This document shows, piece by piece, positions 1 to 8,677 of a DNA stretch of 64,000 nucleotides. Every line of letters starts with the position of its first letter. Positions within the stretch are counted from its first letter, which is position 1. The notes under the pieces were generated by a model that did not search any database, was not told the origin of the DNA, and saw nothing but the letters and a program-made list of their open reading frames with translations. Position numbers and translations under genes: made by a program. Origin of the DNA: RGIG3102 sp964369975 (lineage in GTDB: Bacteria; Bacillota; Clostridia; Oscillospirales; Ruminococcaceae); assembly GCA_964369975.1 (NCBI GenBank), contig CAYJFZ010000002.1:1-64000 (forward strand), written 5' to 3'.

Positions 1-52
1 CACGACCTCCAGCGTGACAGGCTGGCGTTCTAACCAACTGAACTACCGGGCC
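1..52 (-). tRNA. tRNA-Asp (GTC), 3' part missing
   Basis: Read on the minus strand, this stretch begins with acceptor strand GGCCCGG, followed by a D-arm and an anticodon stem CCAGC/GCTGG enclosing loop CTGTCAC. The anticodon is therefore GTC (Asp). The T-arm and 3' acceptor strand lie beyond the left window edge. It follows tRNA-Trp by about 20 bases on the same strand, so the two are probably co-transcribed. Confidence 0.93.
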
Positions 53-72
53 AAAAAATCACTTAAAGTGAT

Positions 73-148
73 TGGCAGGGGCAGTAAGATTCGAACTCAC
101 GACACGTGGTTTTGGAGACCACTGCTCTACCACCTGAGCTATACCCCT
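73..148 (-). tRNA. tRNA-Trp (CCA)
   Basis: This is a complete 76-base tRNA on the minus strand. The acceptor stem AGGGGTA pairs with TGCCCCT, the anticodon stem is GTGGT/ACCAC around loop CTCCAAA (anticodon CCA), the T-loop is TTCGAAT, and the 3' CCA is encoded (73-75). It lies directly upstream of tRNA-Asp in a small tRNA cluster that continues off the window. Confidence 0.95.
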
Positions 149-418
149 TAATATTGTTGCTTAATTATTATATAATAACTAAGGGGAAAAGTCAAGAGAA
201 ATATTGTGATTTACTGTTCTAATTTTAATTATTTTTCACTTGAATTCAAAACATAAAATTTTTTAAAAATCTAATATTTTTATATCGTATAAATAAAAAA
301 TTAAACAAAGTTAAGACTCTAAAGTTGAAGATTAAGTATATTAGACTTAAAGCTTCATATAGTAGATATATTTAAAATATTAGATATAAAAAATGTTAAT
401 AATTTTCTTTTTTTGTAG
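149..418. other. AT-rich intergenic stretch without a recognisable gene
   Basis: This very AT-rich spacer separates the minus-strand tRNA pair from the plus-strand MFS gene. It must hold the tRNA promoter (reading left). I see no open frame with a ribosome site and no convincing hairpin. Confidence 0.5.
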
Positions 419-447
419 TTTACTTTTTCTATTTAAGGTGGTATTAT
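419..447 (+). promoter_or_regulatory. Sigma-A-type promoter of the MFS gene
   Basis: TTTACT (419-424) is 17 bases from TATTAT (442-447), which is preceded by an extended -10 TGG. The predicted start near 454 gives a short leader with GAGGAGGA just before the ATG at 473. Read by eye only. Confidence 0.5.
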
Positions 448-472
448 TATAAGATATGAGGAGGAATAGGAA

Positions 473-1711
473 ATGTTTAAAAATAGTAAAATCCACTATG
501 GATGGATAATAGTTTTATCAGGGTTTATGGTAACTACTTTTTATATGTGTATCATTATGAATTGCGTAGGTCTTTTTATGATACCGGTAAGTGAGGAATT
601 TGGTATTTCAAGGAGTCAGTTTTCACTTAACACAAGTGTTGTATCAATAGCAATGATGTCAATTGCTCTAAGTGCAGGTAAAATATTTACAAAATTTAAA
701 ATAAAAAAAGTAATGAGCATATCAGCTATAATTTTACCAATAGCCTATGGGTTATACTCAGTAGCTAATAATATTTATCAGTTTTATGCAATTTCTTTTG
801 TGGTAGGGATTTGTTTATCTCTTTGTGGGCTTATTCCTATATCAACGCTTATTGCAAGATGGTTTAATGAAAAAAGGGGACTTGCAACAGGCATCACTTT
901 TACAGGTAGTGGACTTGGAGGTTTATTCTTACAACCTTTAATAGGTAATTTAATTACAAATGTAGGCTATAAAACTACATACTTAATTTTAGCAATTTTA
1001 ATGTTTGTATGTGTAGTACCATTTATTTTAATCTTTATTAAAGAAGACCCAAAAGAAATGAATACTACTCCTTACGGACAAAAAGAAGAAGTAAAAGAAG
1101 ATTTAAATCAAACAGGCTTAACTTATAAAGAAGCTATTAGAACACCACAGTTATATATCTTCTTAGTTGTAACGGCTATCTCTACAGCTATTTGCAGTAG
1201 TATTATTCAGCACACAGTACCATACCTTACTGAAGTTGGTTTCACAATGACAGAAGCTGCAAATTTTGGTGCTATTAGCCTTGGCGCTTTAGCAGTAGGT
1301 AAAATAATTTTAGGTCAAATATATGACTCTCAAGGTGTTTTAAAAGGCAGTGTACTTGCTTTAAGTTTAATAGGAGTTACAATAGTTTGTTATATGTTTG
1401 CAGAAAATGAAATTATTTTATATCTTGGAGTTTTAGCATCAGGAATTGGAATTGCTTTTTCAACAGTTGGTTATTCTATTACTACCCTTACGCTATTTGG
1501 TAAAAGAGAATACGGAGCTATTTATGGCTTAGTAAGCTTTGCCTCAAGTGTAGGCTCTGCTTCAGGAGCACCTGCAGCAAGTTTTATTTTTGATACTACT
1601 AATAGCTATGACCTTACATGGACAATATGGACAGTATTAATAATCTTTAGTATAGTAGCTTATATAGTTATGATAAAAACAAGTAATAAAGTAAGCAAAA
1701 CAACAGCATAA
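473..1711 (+). CDS. MFS transporter, monocarboxylate/oxalate-formate-like
   Basis: This 412-residue protein has about 12 hydrophobic helices split by a charged central loop (residues ~192-225), the usual MFS 6+6 layout. The N-terminal HYGW motif and the cytoplasmic loop RWFNEKRGLATGI (~residues 130-142) are typical of the monocarboxylate/oxalate-formate branch, so a small organic acid is the likely substrate; the sequence does not say which. GAGGAGGA lies 7-8 bases before the ATG. It stands alone between its own promoter and a bidirectional terminator, so it is probably monocistronic. Confidence 0.82.
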   Translation: MFKNSKIHYGWIIVLSGFMVTTFYMCIIMNCVGLFMIPVSEEFGISRSQFSLNTSVVSIAMMSIALSAGKIFTKFKIKKVMSISAIILPIAYGLYSVANNIYQFYAISFVVGICLSLCGLIPISTLIARWFNEKRGLATGITFTGSGLGGLFLQPLIGNLITNVGYKTTYLILAILMFVCVVPFILIFIKEDPKEMNTTPYGQKEEVKEDLNQTGLTYKEAIRTPQLYIFLVVTAISTAICSSIIQHTVPYLTEVGFTMTEAANFGAISLGALAVGKIILGQIYDSQGVLKGSVLALSLIGVTIVCYMFAENEIILYLGVLASGIGIAFSTVGYSITTLTLFGKREYGAIYGLVSFASSVGSASGAPAASFIFDTTNSYDLTWTIWTVLIIFSIVAYIVMIKTSNKVSKTTA

Positions 1712-1715
1712 AAAT

Positions 1716-1749
1716 AAAAATGCATTATCAAAAGATAATGCATTTTTTT
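1716..1749. terminator. Bidirectional terminator between convergent genes
   Basis: Stem TGCATTATC/GATAATGCA (1721-1729, 1734-1742) with an AAAA loop is flanked by an A-tract on the left and a T-tract on the right, so it can stop transcription from both sides. It overlaps the last bases of the minus-strand gene ending at 1748. Confidence 0.88.
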
Positions 1750-2239
1750 ATTTATTATTATAAGCGTCGTGTGTTACACTGATGGCAAAGTAGTAAAGAA
1801 TGTCGCCATCTTCAAACTTTGCCTCTACCATATAAATATAATCGCCCTCTTCTTCAGGGGTCACAGGAGAGCCTATGACAGGTGTAAACTCAACGAAGTC
1901 TGCACCGGCTTTAGAGCTTGATACAGTTAAAATTTCATACTCTTTTGAAAAACCTATTAATATATCAGTATTCGGTGCACAATCTAAGGAAACTAAATGT
2001 ACATCTACTATATCGTATATGTATGGTGTCTGCACAACAGTAGCACCAAAATGCCAACTATAGCCTGAGCGCACAACATACGGTTTTGTATAGCCTATGG
2101 AAATATCAATTAAAGGCAAGGAATCCTCAGGGTTTAGAGAATCTACGGTATCTTTAATATAAAGAGTGGCATATATGCTTATAATAAATAAGATAACACC
2201 TATTAAAACTCTTCTTATTCTTCTATTATTCTGATTCAT
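1748..2239 (-). CDS. Membrane-anchored protein of unknown function
   Basis: This 163-residue protein has a basic N-terminus (NRRIRR) followed by one hydrophobic segment (~residues 10-27) and no clear cleavage site, so a signal anchor with an extracytoplasmic C-terminal domain is likely. I recognise no family. Its start overlaps the end of the AI-2E-family permease gene by 14 bases on the same strand, so the two are translationally coupled and probably work together at the membrane. The gene ends inside the bidirectional terminator. Confidence 0.7.
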   Translation of the reverse strand: MNQNNRRIRRVLIGVILFIISIYATLYIKDTVDSLNPEDSLPLIDISIGYTKPYVVRSGYSWHFGATVVQTPYIYDIVDVHLVSLDCAPNTDILIGFSKEYEILTVSSSKAGADFVEFTPVIGSPVTPEEEGDYIYMVEAKFEDGDILYYFAISVTHDAYNNK

Positions 2240-3413
2240 TACTATCCTCTTCGTCTTCTATAAAAATTTCAAAATTTTGCCCGCTAACTGTTACATTTTT
2301 TTCTTTTAATCTTGTACTAATATTTTCTGATAATAAGCTATATAAAACTGCAAATGTTGGAACACCTATAACCATACCTATAATGCCGAACAATCCATTA
2401 CCAATAATAATAGCTACTAATACCCAAATTGGAGACAAGCCAGTTGAATTGCCTAAAATACGAGGGCCTATTATGTTGCCATCTATTTGTTGTAAAACTA
2501 TGATAAAAATAATAAAGGCAAAGGTTGTAACAGGGCTAATCATCAATAAGATGAATGCACAAGGTATAGCCCCGATAAAAGGACCAAAGAAAGGTATCAT
2601 ATTTGTAACGCCTACAACAACAGCTATTAAAACAGCAAAAGGCTCATAAATAAATAGCATGCCTATAAAGCATAGTACGCCTATGATCATACTATCGATT
2701 AACTTGCCAACTATAAAGCCTGAGAAAATTTTATTACTTCTTCTTGCAACTTCCATTATCTTATGAGAGTATCTTGGATTAGTATATGCAAAAACTAATT
2801 TTTTAACTTGAAAAATTAATCTATCTTTTCCAAATAGCATGTATAAAGAAGCTATAAAAGCAGTTAATAAGTTAATAGTAACTACACCTAAAGATATTGA
2901 AAAGTTCAAGAGATTTGGGATGAATTCAAGAGCAAAGTCTGTTGCATAAACTACAAATTCAAGCCACATTGCCTGTATTTGCATCTCAAGGTCAGCGCCT
3001 AAGTCATTATTTTCAAAAAAACCAACTATTTCTTGTTCGATAGCTATTAAAAAATCAGGTAAAGAAGTTGATATAATAGAAATAGTTTTTGCTACTTGTG
3101 GGATGATTGCAACTAATAGAGCATTTAGTAAAATTAAGAAAATAACATATACTGTGATAATGCTTAAAGACATAGCTGATTTAGAATTTAATTTATAAAA
3201 GATTTTTTCTTTAAACCATACTATGGGACTATTTAGAATATAAGCTAAAGTAAAGGCTAAAATAAACGGAAAAAGTATGTTTATTATAGTGGATAAATAT
3301 CCTTGTAAGATATCAATATTGCTAACTGCGACAAAAAAGCTGATTGCTAAAATTAAAGAAAGGGCATGCCCTAAAACATCAGTTGTTAATAAGTCGCTAA
3401 ATTTTTTTCTCAT
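2226..3413 (-). CDS. AI-2E family transporter (permease)
   Basis: This protein of about 395 residues has seven to eight hydrophobic helices and the family signature region near residues 260-345, including GVTNMIPFFGPFIGAIP and QQIDGNIIGPRILG. The family includes AI-2 exporters and Na+/H+ antiporters, so the substrate is open. I chose the ATG at 3413 because GGAGGA lies just upstream of it; a longer frame from a TTG at 3425 would place that ribosome site inside the gene. The C-terminus is an acidic tail. It is the first gene of a two-gene minus-strand unit. Confidence 0.85.
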   Translation of the reverse strand: MRKKFSDLLTTDVLGHALSLILAISFFVAVSNIDILQGYLSTIINILFPFILAFTLAYILNSPIVWFKEKIFYKLNSKSAMSLSIITVYVIFLILLNALLVAIIPQVAKTISIISTSLPDFLIAIEQEIVGFFENNDLGADLEMQIQAMWLEFVVYATDFALEFIPNLLNFSISLGVVTINLLTAFIASLYMLFGKDRLIFQVKKLVFAYTNPRYSHKIMEVARRSNKIFSGFIVGKLIDSMIIGVLCFIGMLFIYEPFAVLIAVVVGVTNMIPFFGPFIGAIPCAFILLMISPVTTFAFIIFIIVLQQIDGNIIGPRILGNSTGLSPIWVLVAIIIGNGLFGIIGMVIGVPTFAVLYSLLSENISTRLKEKNVTVSGQNFEIFIEDEEDSNESE

Positions 3414-3563
3414 TTCGTCCTCCAAAATCTAAATATTTTAATCAATTACTATATTTATTATAGCATAATTTCTAAGAAATAGTATACAATATTTTTTTCT
3501 TATTTACAACACAATTATAATGTAATATAATAATATTAAAAAATAATTTTAAGGAGACAAATT

Positions 3564-4808
3564 TTGGACAACTATTTCTCGGTATTTTTAGTTTTACTAA
3601 CTCTACTTTGCTTCTCAGCTTTTTTCTCAGCGAGTGAAACAGCACTAACAGCAGCAAATAGAATAAGATTGAAAAACCAAGCAGAAAACCACGACAAAAA
3701 AGCAAAAAGGGCACTAAAAGCCATTTTAGATTATGATGATAGTTTATCTACTTTATTAATCTCAAATAATATTGTAAATATACTTTTTACATCACTAACA
3801 ACTTTTTTATTTACAAACTTATTTGGCACATCAGGCGTTGCAGTTGCAACAGGTATTACAACAGTTACAGTTATTATTTTTGGTGAGGTACTGCCAAAAT
3901 CCTTAGCAAACGAAAATGCAGAAGCCTTCATAAAGGCATCAAGTGGGGTATTACTATTTTTCTCAAAAGTCTTTAGACCATTCGTTATAGCTTTAACATT
4001 TATTAAAAAACTATTCGCTTCACAATTTTCAAAAGGCGAAAATACTCCAAGCGTTACAGAACAAGAACTAAAAAGCATCATTGATGAAATCGAAGATGAG
4101 GGTGTTTTTGAAGAAGATGAAGCAGAACTTGTGCAAAGTGCCATTGAGTTCAATGATATAACAGCGGATGAAATTCTAACTCCAAGGGTTGATATATTCG
4201 CAATAGATATAAATGATGATATTGATTTTATAAAAGAGCAGTTTTTAACTTACAATTATAGTAGGATGCCAGTTTATAAAAATTCAATAGATAATATTAT
4301 AGGCTTTATTAATCAAAAAGACTTCTTTGCAAAAGCATTAAAGGGTGAAGAAATCATAATAGAAAAATTAATTAAAGACTGTATACACATACCACCAAAA
4401 AATAAAATTATAAATATAATGCAAACTCTACAAAAAAATAAAATTCACATGGCGATAGTTACAGATGAATACGGCGGTACTTTAGGAATCATAACCTTAG
4501 AAGATATCTTAGAAGAATTAGTAGGCGATATCTGGGATGAGCATGATGAAGTAACTCAAAGTATTAGAATGATTTTTGAAAATGAGTATGAAATCATGGG
4601 CGAAGTGGCCATAGATGACTTATTTTTATCAGTATATGAAAATACGCCGACTTTTGCTAAAGAATACACTACTATCTCAGGCTACATTATGGATAAATTA
4701 AATAAGGTTGCCGATGAGGGTGATGTGTACACCGATGAATTTTTTGAATATACAGTAACAAAAACTCAAGAAAATAGAATAAAAACAATCAAAGCAAGAA
4801 AAATATAA
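3564..4808 (+). CDS. CNNM/CorC (HlyC-type) CBS-domain membrane protein
   Basis: This 414-residue protein has an N-terminal DUF21 membrane domain (residues ~1-170, with FFSASETALTAAN and FGEVLPKSLAN), then a CBS pair (~190-320, DEILTPRVDIFAIDI and VTDEYGGTLGIITLEDILEE), then a CorC/HlyC C-terminal domain (~330-410). The family is linked to magnesium efflux and homeostasis; the old name haemolysin is misleading. The start is TTG at 3564, 7 bases after AAGGAG; no nearer ATG fits. A strong terminator follows, so it is probably monocistronic. Confidence 0.88.
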   Translation: MDNYFSVFLVLLTLLCFSAFFSASETALTAANRIRLKNQAENHDKKAKRALKAILDYDDSLSTLLISNNIVNILFTSLTTFLFTNLFGTSGVAVATGITTVTVIIFGEVLPKSLANENAEAFIKASSGVLLFFSKVFRPFVIALTFIKKLFASQFSKGENTPSVTEQELKSIIDEIEDEGVFEEDEAELVQSAIEFNDITADEILTPRVDIFAIDINDDIDFIKEQFLTYNYSRMPVYKNSIDNIIGFINQKDFFAKALKGEEIIIEKLIKDCIHIPPKNKIINIMQTLQKNKIHMAIVTDEYGGTLGIITLEDILEELVGDIWDEHDEVTQSIRMIFENEYEIMGEVAIDDLFLSVYENTPTFAKEYTTISGYIMDKLNKVADEGDVYTDEFFEYTVTKTQENRIKTIKARKI

Positions 4809-4817
4809 TAAAAAATT

Positions 4818-4847
4818 AAAACGATGTGTTGTCACATCGTTTTTTTA
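4818..4847 (+). terminator. Rho-independent terminator
   Basis: Stem ACGATGTG/CACATCGT (4821-4828, 4833-4840) with loop TTGT and a seven-T tract. Confidence 0.9.
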
Positions 4848-4976
4848 TTTTATTTTTAAAATAAAATATATTTATTATGCTAAAATTTGCTAAAAACTAC
4901 AAGAGGCTGATAGTATAATAAAAAACTCACGAGCATAAATATAATTACTACAAAATAAAACTGCAAGGAGGAAACT

Positions 4977-5636
4977 GTGAAAGAAAACCTAAATGAAATC
5001 TATACTGTAAGAAGGCTCTTTAAACAAGACAAGGACTTAATTTTAAACACACAAAGCTACTTTAATAAAACTTATTTTAATCCAATAAACGAAGAATTTA
5101 TTTATGATGTTATGCTAAGTGGAGAGTTTTGGGGAGTATTTTTAAAAAATGAGTTAGTAGCTATGAGCTGGCTATTTTGTGCAGACAAAAACTTTTATTT
5201 AAACTACAATTCTAATTGGAATGTTAAAGATATATTTAATAAAAACTTAAATGAGATAATGGTATGCGGATATATTTATAATAAGTATCCCGAAAAAGAT
5301 ATAGGGATATATAAATTATTTATTAATTTATGGAAGATGCAAAGCAAAAGGCAAAACAAAAAATACCTTGTTCATTTTTCACCTTTAAAAGAAAATTGCA
5401 ATTTAAAAGCAATGTTTTCAAATAACTTTACGCTTTGCGCTCTAAGGGGTATTGAAAACTTAGTAGCACACTATATCTTTATATTAAAAATTAACTTTAA
5501 TGAAAAAATCAAAGCCCATACTAATACTTTTTCTTTAGAAGTAAATAATACTAAAGAAGTATCAAAGGCTCTTGAGGAGGGGGCAAGGGGTGTTGGGATT
5601 AGTGAGGATTTACAGCGGTTTATTTTAACGAGTTAA
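4977..5636 (+). CDS. GNAT-like protein, uncertain
   Basis: This 219-residue protein starts at a GTG with AAGGAGG just upstream. The early strand-helix pattern, VRRLFKQDKDLI followed by EFWGVFLKNELVAMSWLF (~residues 10-66), resembles the start of a GNAT acyltransferase fold, but I cannot point to a clear acetyl-CoA loop. It is rich in Asn, Lys and Phe. The C-terminal stretch, EEGARGVGISEDLQRFI, has a different composition from the rest. It stands alone, and I see no terminator directly after it. Confidence 0.45.
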   Translation: MKENLNEIYTVRRLFKQDKDLILNTQSYFNKTYFNPINEEFIYDVMLSGEFWGVFLKNELVAMSWLFCADKNFYLNYNSNWNVKDIFNKNLNEIMVCGYIYNKYPEKDIGIYKLFINLWKMQSKRQNKKYLVHFSPLKENCNLKAMFSNNFTLCALRGIENLVAHYIFILKINFNEKIKAHTNTFSLEVNNTKEVSKALEEGARGVGISEDLQRFILTS

Positions 5637-5783
5637 AATATATACTTAAAAGGTTTGAAATCTAAACTATTATAATTCTATAATGATTGCTATTAAGCGC
5701 TATTTTATATTTTTTGTATTCGTGGGTAATACAAATAGTACTTCTTATTTATTTAGTTTGATATAACGAAAGTTGCAATATAT

Positions 5784-5825
5784 AAAAAATGAGCTGTCAC
5801 TATCAATTTTTTGATAGTGACAGCT
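5784..5825 (-). terminator. Terminator of the tsaE-to-GNAT operon
   Basis: A perfect 15-bp stem (5792-5806 with 5811-5825, AGCTGTCACTATCAA and its complement) closes on TTTT. On the minus strand it is followed by a T-run (revcomp of 5784-5789), so it stops transcription of the minus-strand genes. Confidence 0.85.
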
Positions 5826-5859
5826 TTAGTTATGTATATTTTGCTTATAAAATATGTAA

Positions 5860-6306
5860 CTACAACTCAAACCTATAAACTCTTACTTTCCGTTTTCCTT
5901 CTTGATACATCTCATTATCTTGAGGGATATCTGCGATTTCTAATAATTCACCACCACATTTTTCACAAGTCTTATATGAAGGAATATTATCAGGTTGGCA
6001 AGTTATTATTATATATGACATTCCATGTTCTTTTGCTAATTTAAAAAGCAAATCACAGCTCTTAGCGGCATAATTATGACCTCTATATTCAGCATCTACA
6101 CCATATCCAATATTACCACCTATATAAGTTTTTTCGTTATAACCTATTCGTAAGTCGCATTGACCGATAGGAGTGCCATCTAATAAACATATATTAAAAT
6201 AGTAGGCAGGTAACCATTTTTTGTTTGGCTGAGCAGCGGTTGTTTTGGTTAAAACTAATTTTATTTCATTTGTTTTTAAGTTATCAGTTTTTTTAAATAC
6301 CATCAT
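5860..6306 (-). CDS. GNAT family N-acetyltransferase
   Basis: This 148-residue protein has the GNAT core: a strand with DGTPIGQCDLRIG, then GYGVDAEYRGHNYAAKSCDLLFKLAKEHG (the Q/RxxGxG/A-type acetyl-CoA loop and helix, ~residues 72-96), then IIITCQPDNIPSYKTCEKCGG, the usual asparagine-containing motif B. The substrate cannot be read from the sequence. Two ATGs in a row follow GGAG. It starts 33 bases after upp on the same strand and is the last gene before the terminator. It does not look like RimI, the acetyltransferase often found next to tsaB. Confidence 0.8.
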   Translation of the reverse strand: MMVFKKTDNLKTNEIKLVLTKTTAAQPNKKWLPAYYFNICLLDGTPIGQCDLRIGYNEKTYIGGNIGYGVDAEYRGHNYAAKSCDLLFKLAKEHGMSYIIITCQPDNIPSYKTCEKCGGELLEIADIPQDNEMYQEGKRKVRVYRFEL

Positions 6307-6339
6307 ATCGCTCCAACATTATATAAATAAATCTAAATA

Positions 6340-6969
6340 CTACTTTGTGCCAAAAATTCTATCGCCTGCATCTCCAAGGCCTGGTACTATGTAGCCGTGA
6401 TCATTTAAGCATTCATCTAAAGCCGCTACATAAATGTCAACATCAGGATGATCATCGTTTAATTTTTTTACACCTTCAGGGGCAGCAATTAAGCATAAAA
6501 ACTTAATGTTTTTTCCGCCTTTTTCTTTTACTAATTTAATAGCATCGCTGGCACTACCACCAGTAGCAAGCATAGGATCAACTACAAAAACATCTCTTTC
6601 TTGTATATCTGCTGGCATTTTTGAGTAATACTCTACAGGAAGCAAAGTCTCAGGGTCACGGTATAAGCCGATATGGCCTACTTTTGCCGCTGGTATTAAT
6701 GCTTGTACACCTTCAACCATGCCAAGACCAGCACGAAGAATGGGGATTATTGCAAGTTTTCTTCCTTGTAATACCTTACAGTCAGCAACAGCTACAGGAG
6801 TTTGGATTTTAATATCTTTTAAAGCTAAATCACGAGTGGCCTCGTAAGTTAAAAGTGTAGCAAGCTCACTTACAAGTTCTTTAAAAGCCTTTGTTCCTGT
6901 TGTTTTATCTCTCATTATCGCCACTTTGTGTTGCACTAAAGGGTGATCCAAAACTAAAATTTTTGACAT
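6340..6969 (-). CDS. upp: Uracil phosphoribosyltransferase
   Basis: This 209-residue protein, the usual family length, salvages uracil by making UMP from uracil and PRPP. The PRPP loop VVDPMLATGGSASDAI (~residues 128-143) and the C-terminal uracil-binding GYIVPGLGDAGDRIFGT are both intact. AAGGAGG lies 6 bases before the ATG. It follows rpiB by 10 bases in the tsaE-tsaB-rpiB-upp unit, which puts PRPP use next to a ribose-5-phosphate enzyme. Confidence 0.97.
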   Translation of the reverse strand: MSKILVLDHPLVQHKVAIMRDKTTGTKAFKELVSELATLLTYEATRDLALKDIKIQTPVAVADCKVLQGRKLAIIPILRAGLGMVEGVQALIPAAKVGHIGLYRDPETLLPVEYYSKMPADIQERDVFVVDPMLATGGSASDAIKLVKEKGGKNIKFLCLIAAPEGVKKLNDDHPDVDIYVAALDECLNDHGYIVPGLGDAGDRIFGTK

Positions 6970-6979
6970 ATAGTCCTCC

Positions 6980-7420
6980 TTAAAAATTATCCTCTAATTT
7001 ATTTATTTTATCTATTCGTTTTTGATGTCTTCCGCCTTCAAACTCTGTGTTTAAAAACTTCTTTACTATCTCTATTGCAAGTCCACCTGCTACTACTCTA
7101 CCGCCAAGGCATAGTACATTTGCATCGTTGTGTTTTCTTGTAAACTCTGCTGAAAATGTTTCAGAACAAGCACAAGCGCGAATTCCTCTAATTTTATTTG
7201 CAGCTATTGAAACGCCTATTCCAGTACCACAAAAAATAATCCCTTTTTCGCAAGCACCGGAAGTGATTTCTTGGCAAGCAATTTTTGTTACATCGGGATA
7301 GTCAACGCTCTCTTTTGAAAAGCAGCCAGTGTCTTTGTATAAAATCCCTTTTTTATCAAGATACTTTTTTACTTCTTCTTTTAATTCATATCCGCCGTGG
7401 TCTGCTGCTAAAACAATCAT
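6980..7420 (-). CDS. rpiB: Ribose 5-phosphate isomerase B
   Basis: This 146-residue protein interconverts ribose-5-phosphate and ribulose-5-phosphate in the pentose phosphate pathway. The N-terminal AADHGGYELK and the catalytic loop IIFCGTGIGVSIAANK, with its conserved Cys (~residue 65), are as expected, as is the HNDANVLCLGGR segment. Its ATG overlaps the stop of tsaB by 4 bases, so translation is coupled. A sugar-phosphate isomerase of the LacA/B type is possible but less likely given the upp neighbour. Confidence 0.93.
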   Translation of the reverse strand: MIVLAADHGGYELKEEVKKYLDKKGILYKDTGCFSKESVDYPDVTKIACQEITSGACEKGIIFCGTGIGVSIAANKIRGIRACACSETFSAEFTRKHNDANVLCLGGRVVAGGLAIEIVKKFLNTEFEGGRHQKRIDKINKLEDNF

Positions 7421-8103
7421 AATACATCCTCCTGTTTTTCTTTTAATTCTCTTTCTGCTTGAGAAAGTCTTAAATAATCCGCAGTAAGCTCAAAATGTTT
7501 TTTCGCACCATTTTCTTGATACTCTTTTATAGCTAATAAGCCTGCGCCAAAAGCTGTTGGGATAAGAGTATTCATTAAAGGTTTTACATTTTTATATTTA
7601 TTAAAAATATTATAGCATAAATTTGCGCCATCGCCAATAAAAATTATCGGTTTTTTTATATTTTGTATAATTTTTTCTAAGTTTTCAGCCTTTATACAAC
7701 ATTCATCTAATAAAATATTTCCCTCATCTTCAATAAGGGTGTATACCTGTCCTCTTCTGGCATCAAAGCAAGGGATGACAACGCCATCAAAGTCAATTGA
7801 CGCCCTTAAAGCCTTTAAAGATGAAACAGATAAGCAATCAGTATCATTCGCACTCGCCATACCTTTTATTAAAGCTAAGTTTATCCTTATGCCTGTAAAA
7901 GAGCCGGGGCCTTTAGTAGCTACTAATAAATTAATATCATTAATTTCTAAATTGCAAGTTTCTAAAGCAGATTTTATCATAACCAATAGATTTTGTGAAT
8001 GTGTAATACCCGTATCTTGAACACAGGAATAAATACATTTATCATCACTAAAAATACTAACACTACTTTGCTTTACACTTGAGTCACTACAAAGGGTATA
8101 CAT
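7417..8103 (-). CDS. tsaB: tRNA t6A biosynthesis protein TsaB
   Basis: This 228-residue ASKHA-fold protein belongs to the threonylcarbamoyl-adenosine complex that modifies tRNA A37, where it scaffolds TsaD and TsaE. The family hallmarks VATKGPGSFTGIRINLALIKGMA (~residues 62-84, quoted in part) and PCFDARRGQVYTLI are present. Its start overlaps the tsaE stop by one base. The terminal acetyltransferase and tsaD often linked to tsaB are not in the window. Confidence 0.95.
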   Translation of the reverse strand: MYTLCSDSSVKQSSVSIFSDDKCIYSCVQDTGITHSQNLLVMIKSALETCNLEINDINLLVATKGPGSFTGIRINLALIKGMASANDTDCLSVSSLKALRASIDFDGVVIPCFDARRGQVYTLIEDEGNILLDECCIKAENLEKIIQNIKKPIIFIGDGANLCYNIFNKYKNVKPLMNTLIPTAFGAGLLAIKEYQENGAKKHFELTADYLRLSQAERELKEKQEDVL

Positions 8104-8528
8104 TATAAATCAACTCCTTCTATTGTGATATTTCTTGTATTTTCATTTATTTTAACAAAGCTGATTTTAACATCGTAATCATTAAAAAACTTCTTTATAT
8201 TCTCACTCCACTCAATAGCTAAGATACCGCCGGCGTCTAAGTAATCATAAAAGCCTATGTTATAAAGTTGTTCTTCGTTTTCTATTCTATACATATCAAA
8301 ATGATAAATAATACTTTTAGTAGTTATATGTTCATTAACTATTGCAAAAGTAGGACTTGTTACATCTTCATTAACACCTAAAGCCTCGCATAAACCTTGA
8401 ATAAAGGCAGTTTTGCCCATGCCAAGACCGCCTTCAAAAAATATAATAGTATCTTCTTTTAGTTTTTCTGCTAAAGAATGCGCTAAAAGTTTTGTTTCAT
8501 TTACTGAATTTGTGATAAAAGTTTTCAA
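8103..8528 (-). CDS. tsaE: tRNA t6A biosynthesis ATPase TsaE
   Basis: This 141-residue P-loop ATPase recycles the TsaB-TsaD complex in tRNA t6A synthesis. Walker A is GGLGMGKTAF (~residues 33-42), followed by the family motif VTSPTFAIVNEH and YHFDMYRIENEEQLYNIGF, and IEWSE near the C-terminus. It is the first gene of the minus-strand operon and starts next to an extended -10 promoter. A short divergent region separates it from rodA. Confidence 0.96.
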   Translation of the reverse strand: MKTFITNSVNETKLLAHSLAEKLKEDTIIFFEGGLGMGKTAFIQGLCEALGVNEDVTSPTFAIVNEHITTKSIIYHFDMYRIENEEQLYNIGFYDYLDAGGILAIEWSENIKKFFNDYDVKISFVKINENTRNITIEGVDL

Positions 8529-8556
8529 AATAACTCCTTAATAGTAATTTTTTAAT

Positions 8557-8562
8557 ATTATA
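8557..8562 (-). promoter_or_regulatory. Extended -10 promoter of the tsaE operon
   Basis: On the minus strand TATAAT is preceded by TGG, a good extended -10. The -35 position is poor. It lies about 30 bases upstream of the tsaE start and divergent from the rodA promoter. Confidence 0.55.
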
Positions 8563-8602
8563 CCACAATTTAAAATGTTATAAAAGTGTAAAATAAAAAT
8601 AG

Positions 8603-8631
8603 TTGATATATTATAAATATTAATATATAAT
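8603..8631 (+). promoter_or_regulatory. Promoter of the rodA-like gene
   Basis: TTGATA (8603-8608) and TATAAT (8626-8631) are separated by 17 bases, close to the sigma-A consensus. Confidence 0.65.
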
Positions 8632-8677
8632 ATCATATATATAAACAAAGGAATTTTAAATAAATAGGTTGGAATAA

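Noticed and set aside
3731..4153. 140-codon open frame on the minus strand within the CNNM/CorC gene
   Set aside because: It is a Ser-rich antisense shadow of a clear plus-strand family protein and has no ribosome site.
5811..6044. 77-codon plus-strand hydrophobic open frame
   Set aside because: It overlaps a terminator stem and the 3' half of the minus-strand acetyltransferase gene; no ribosome site.
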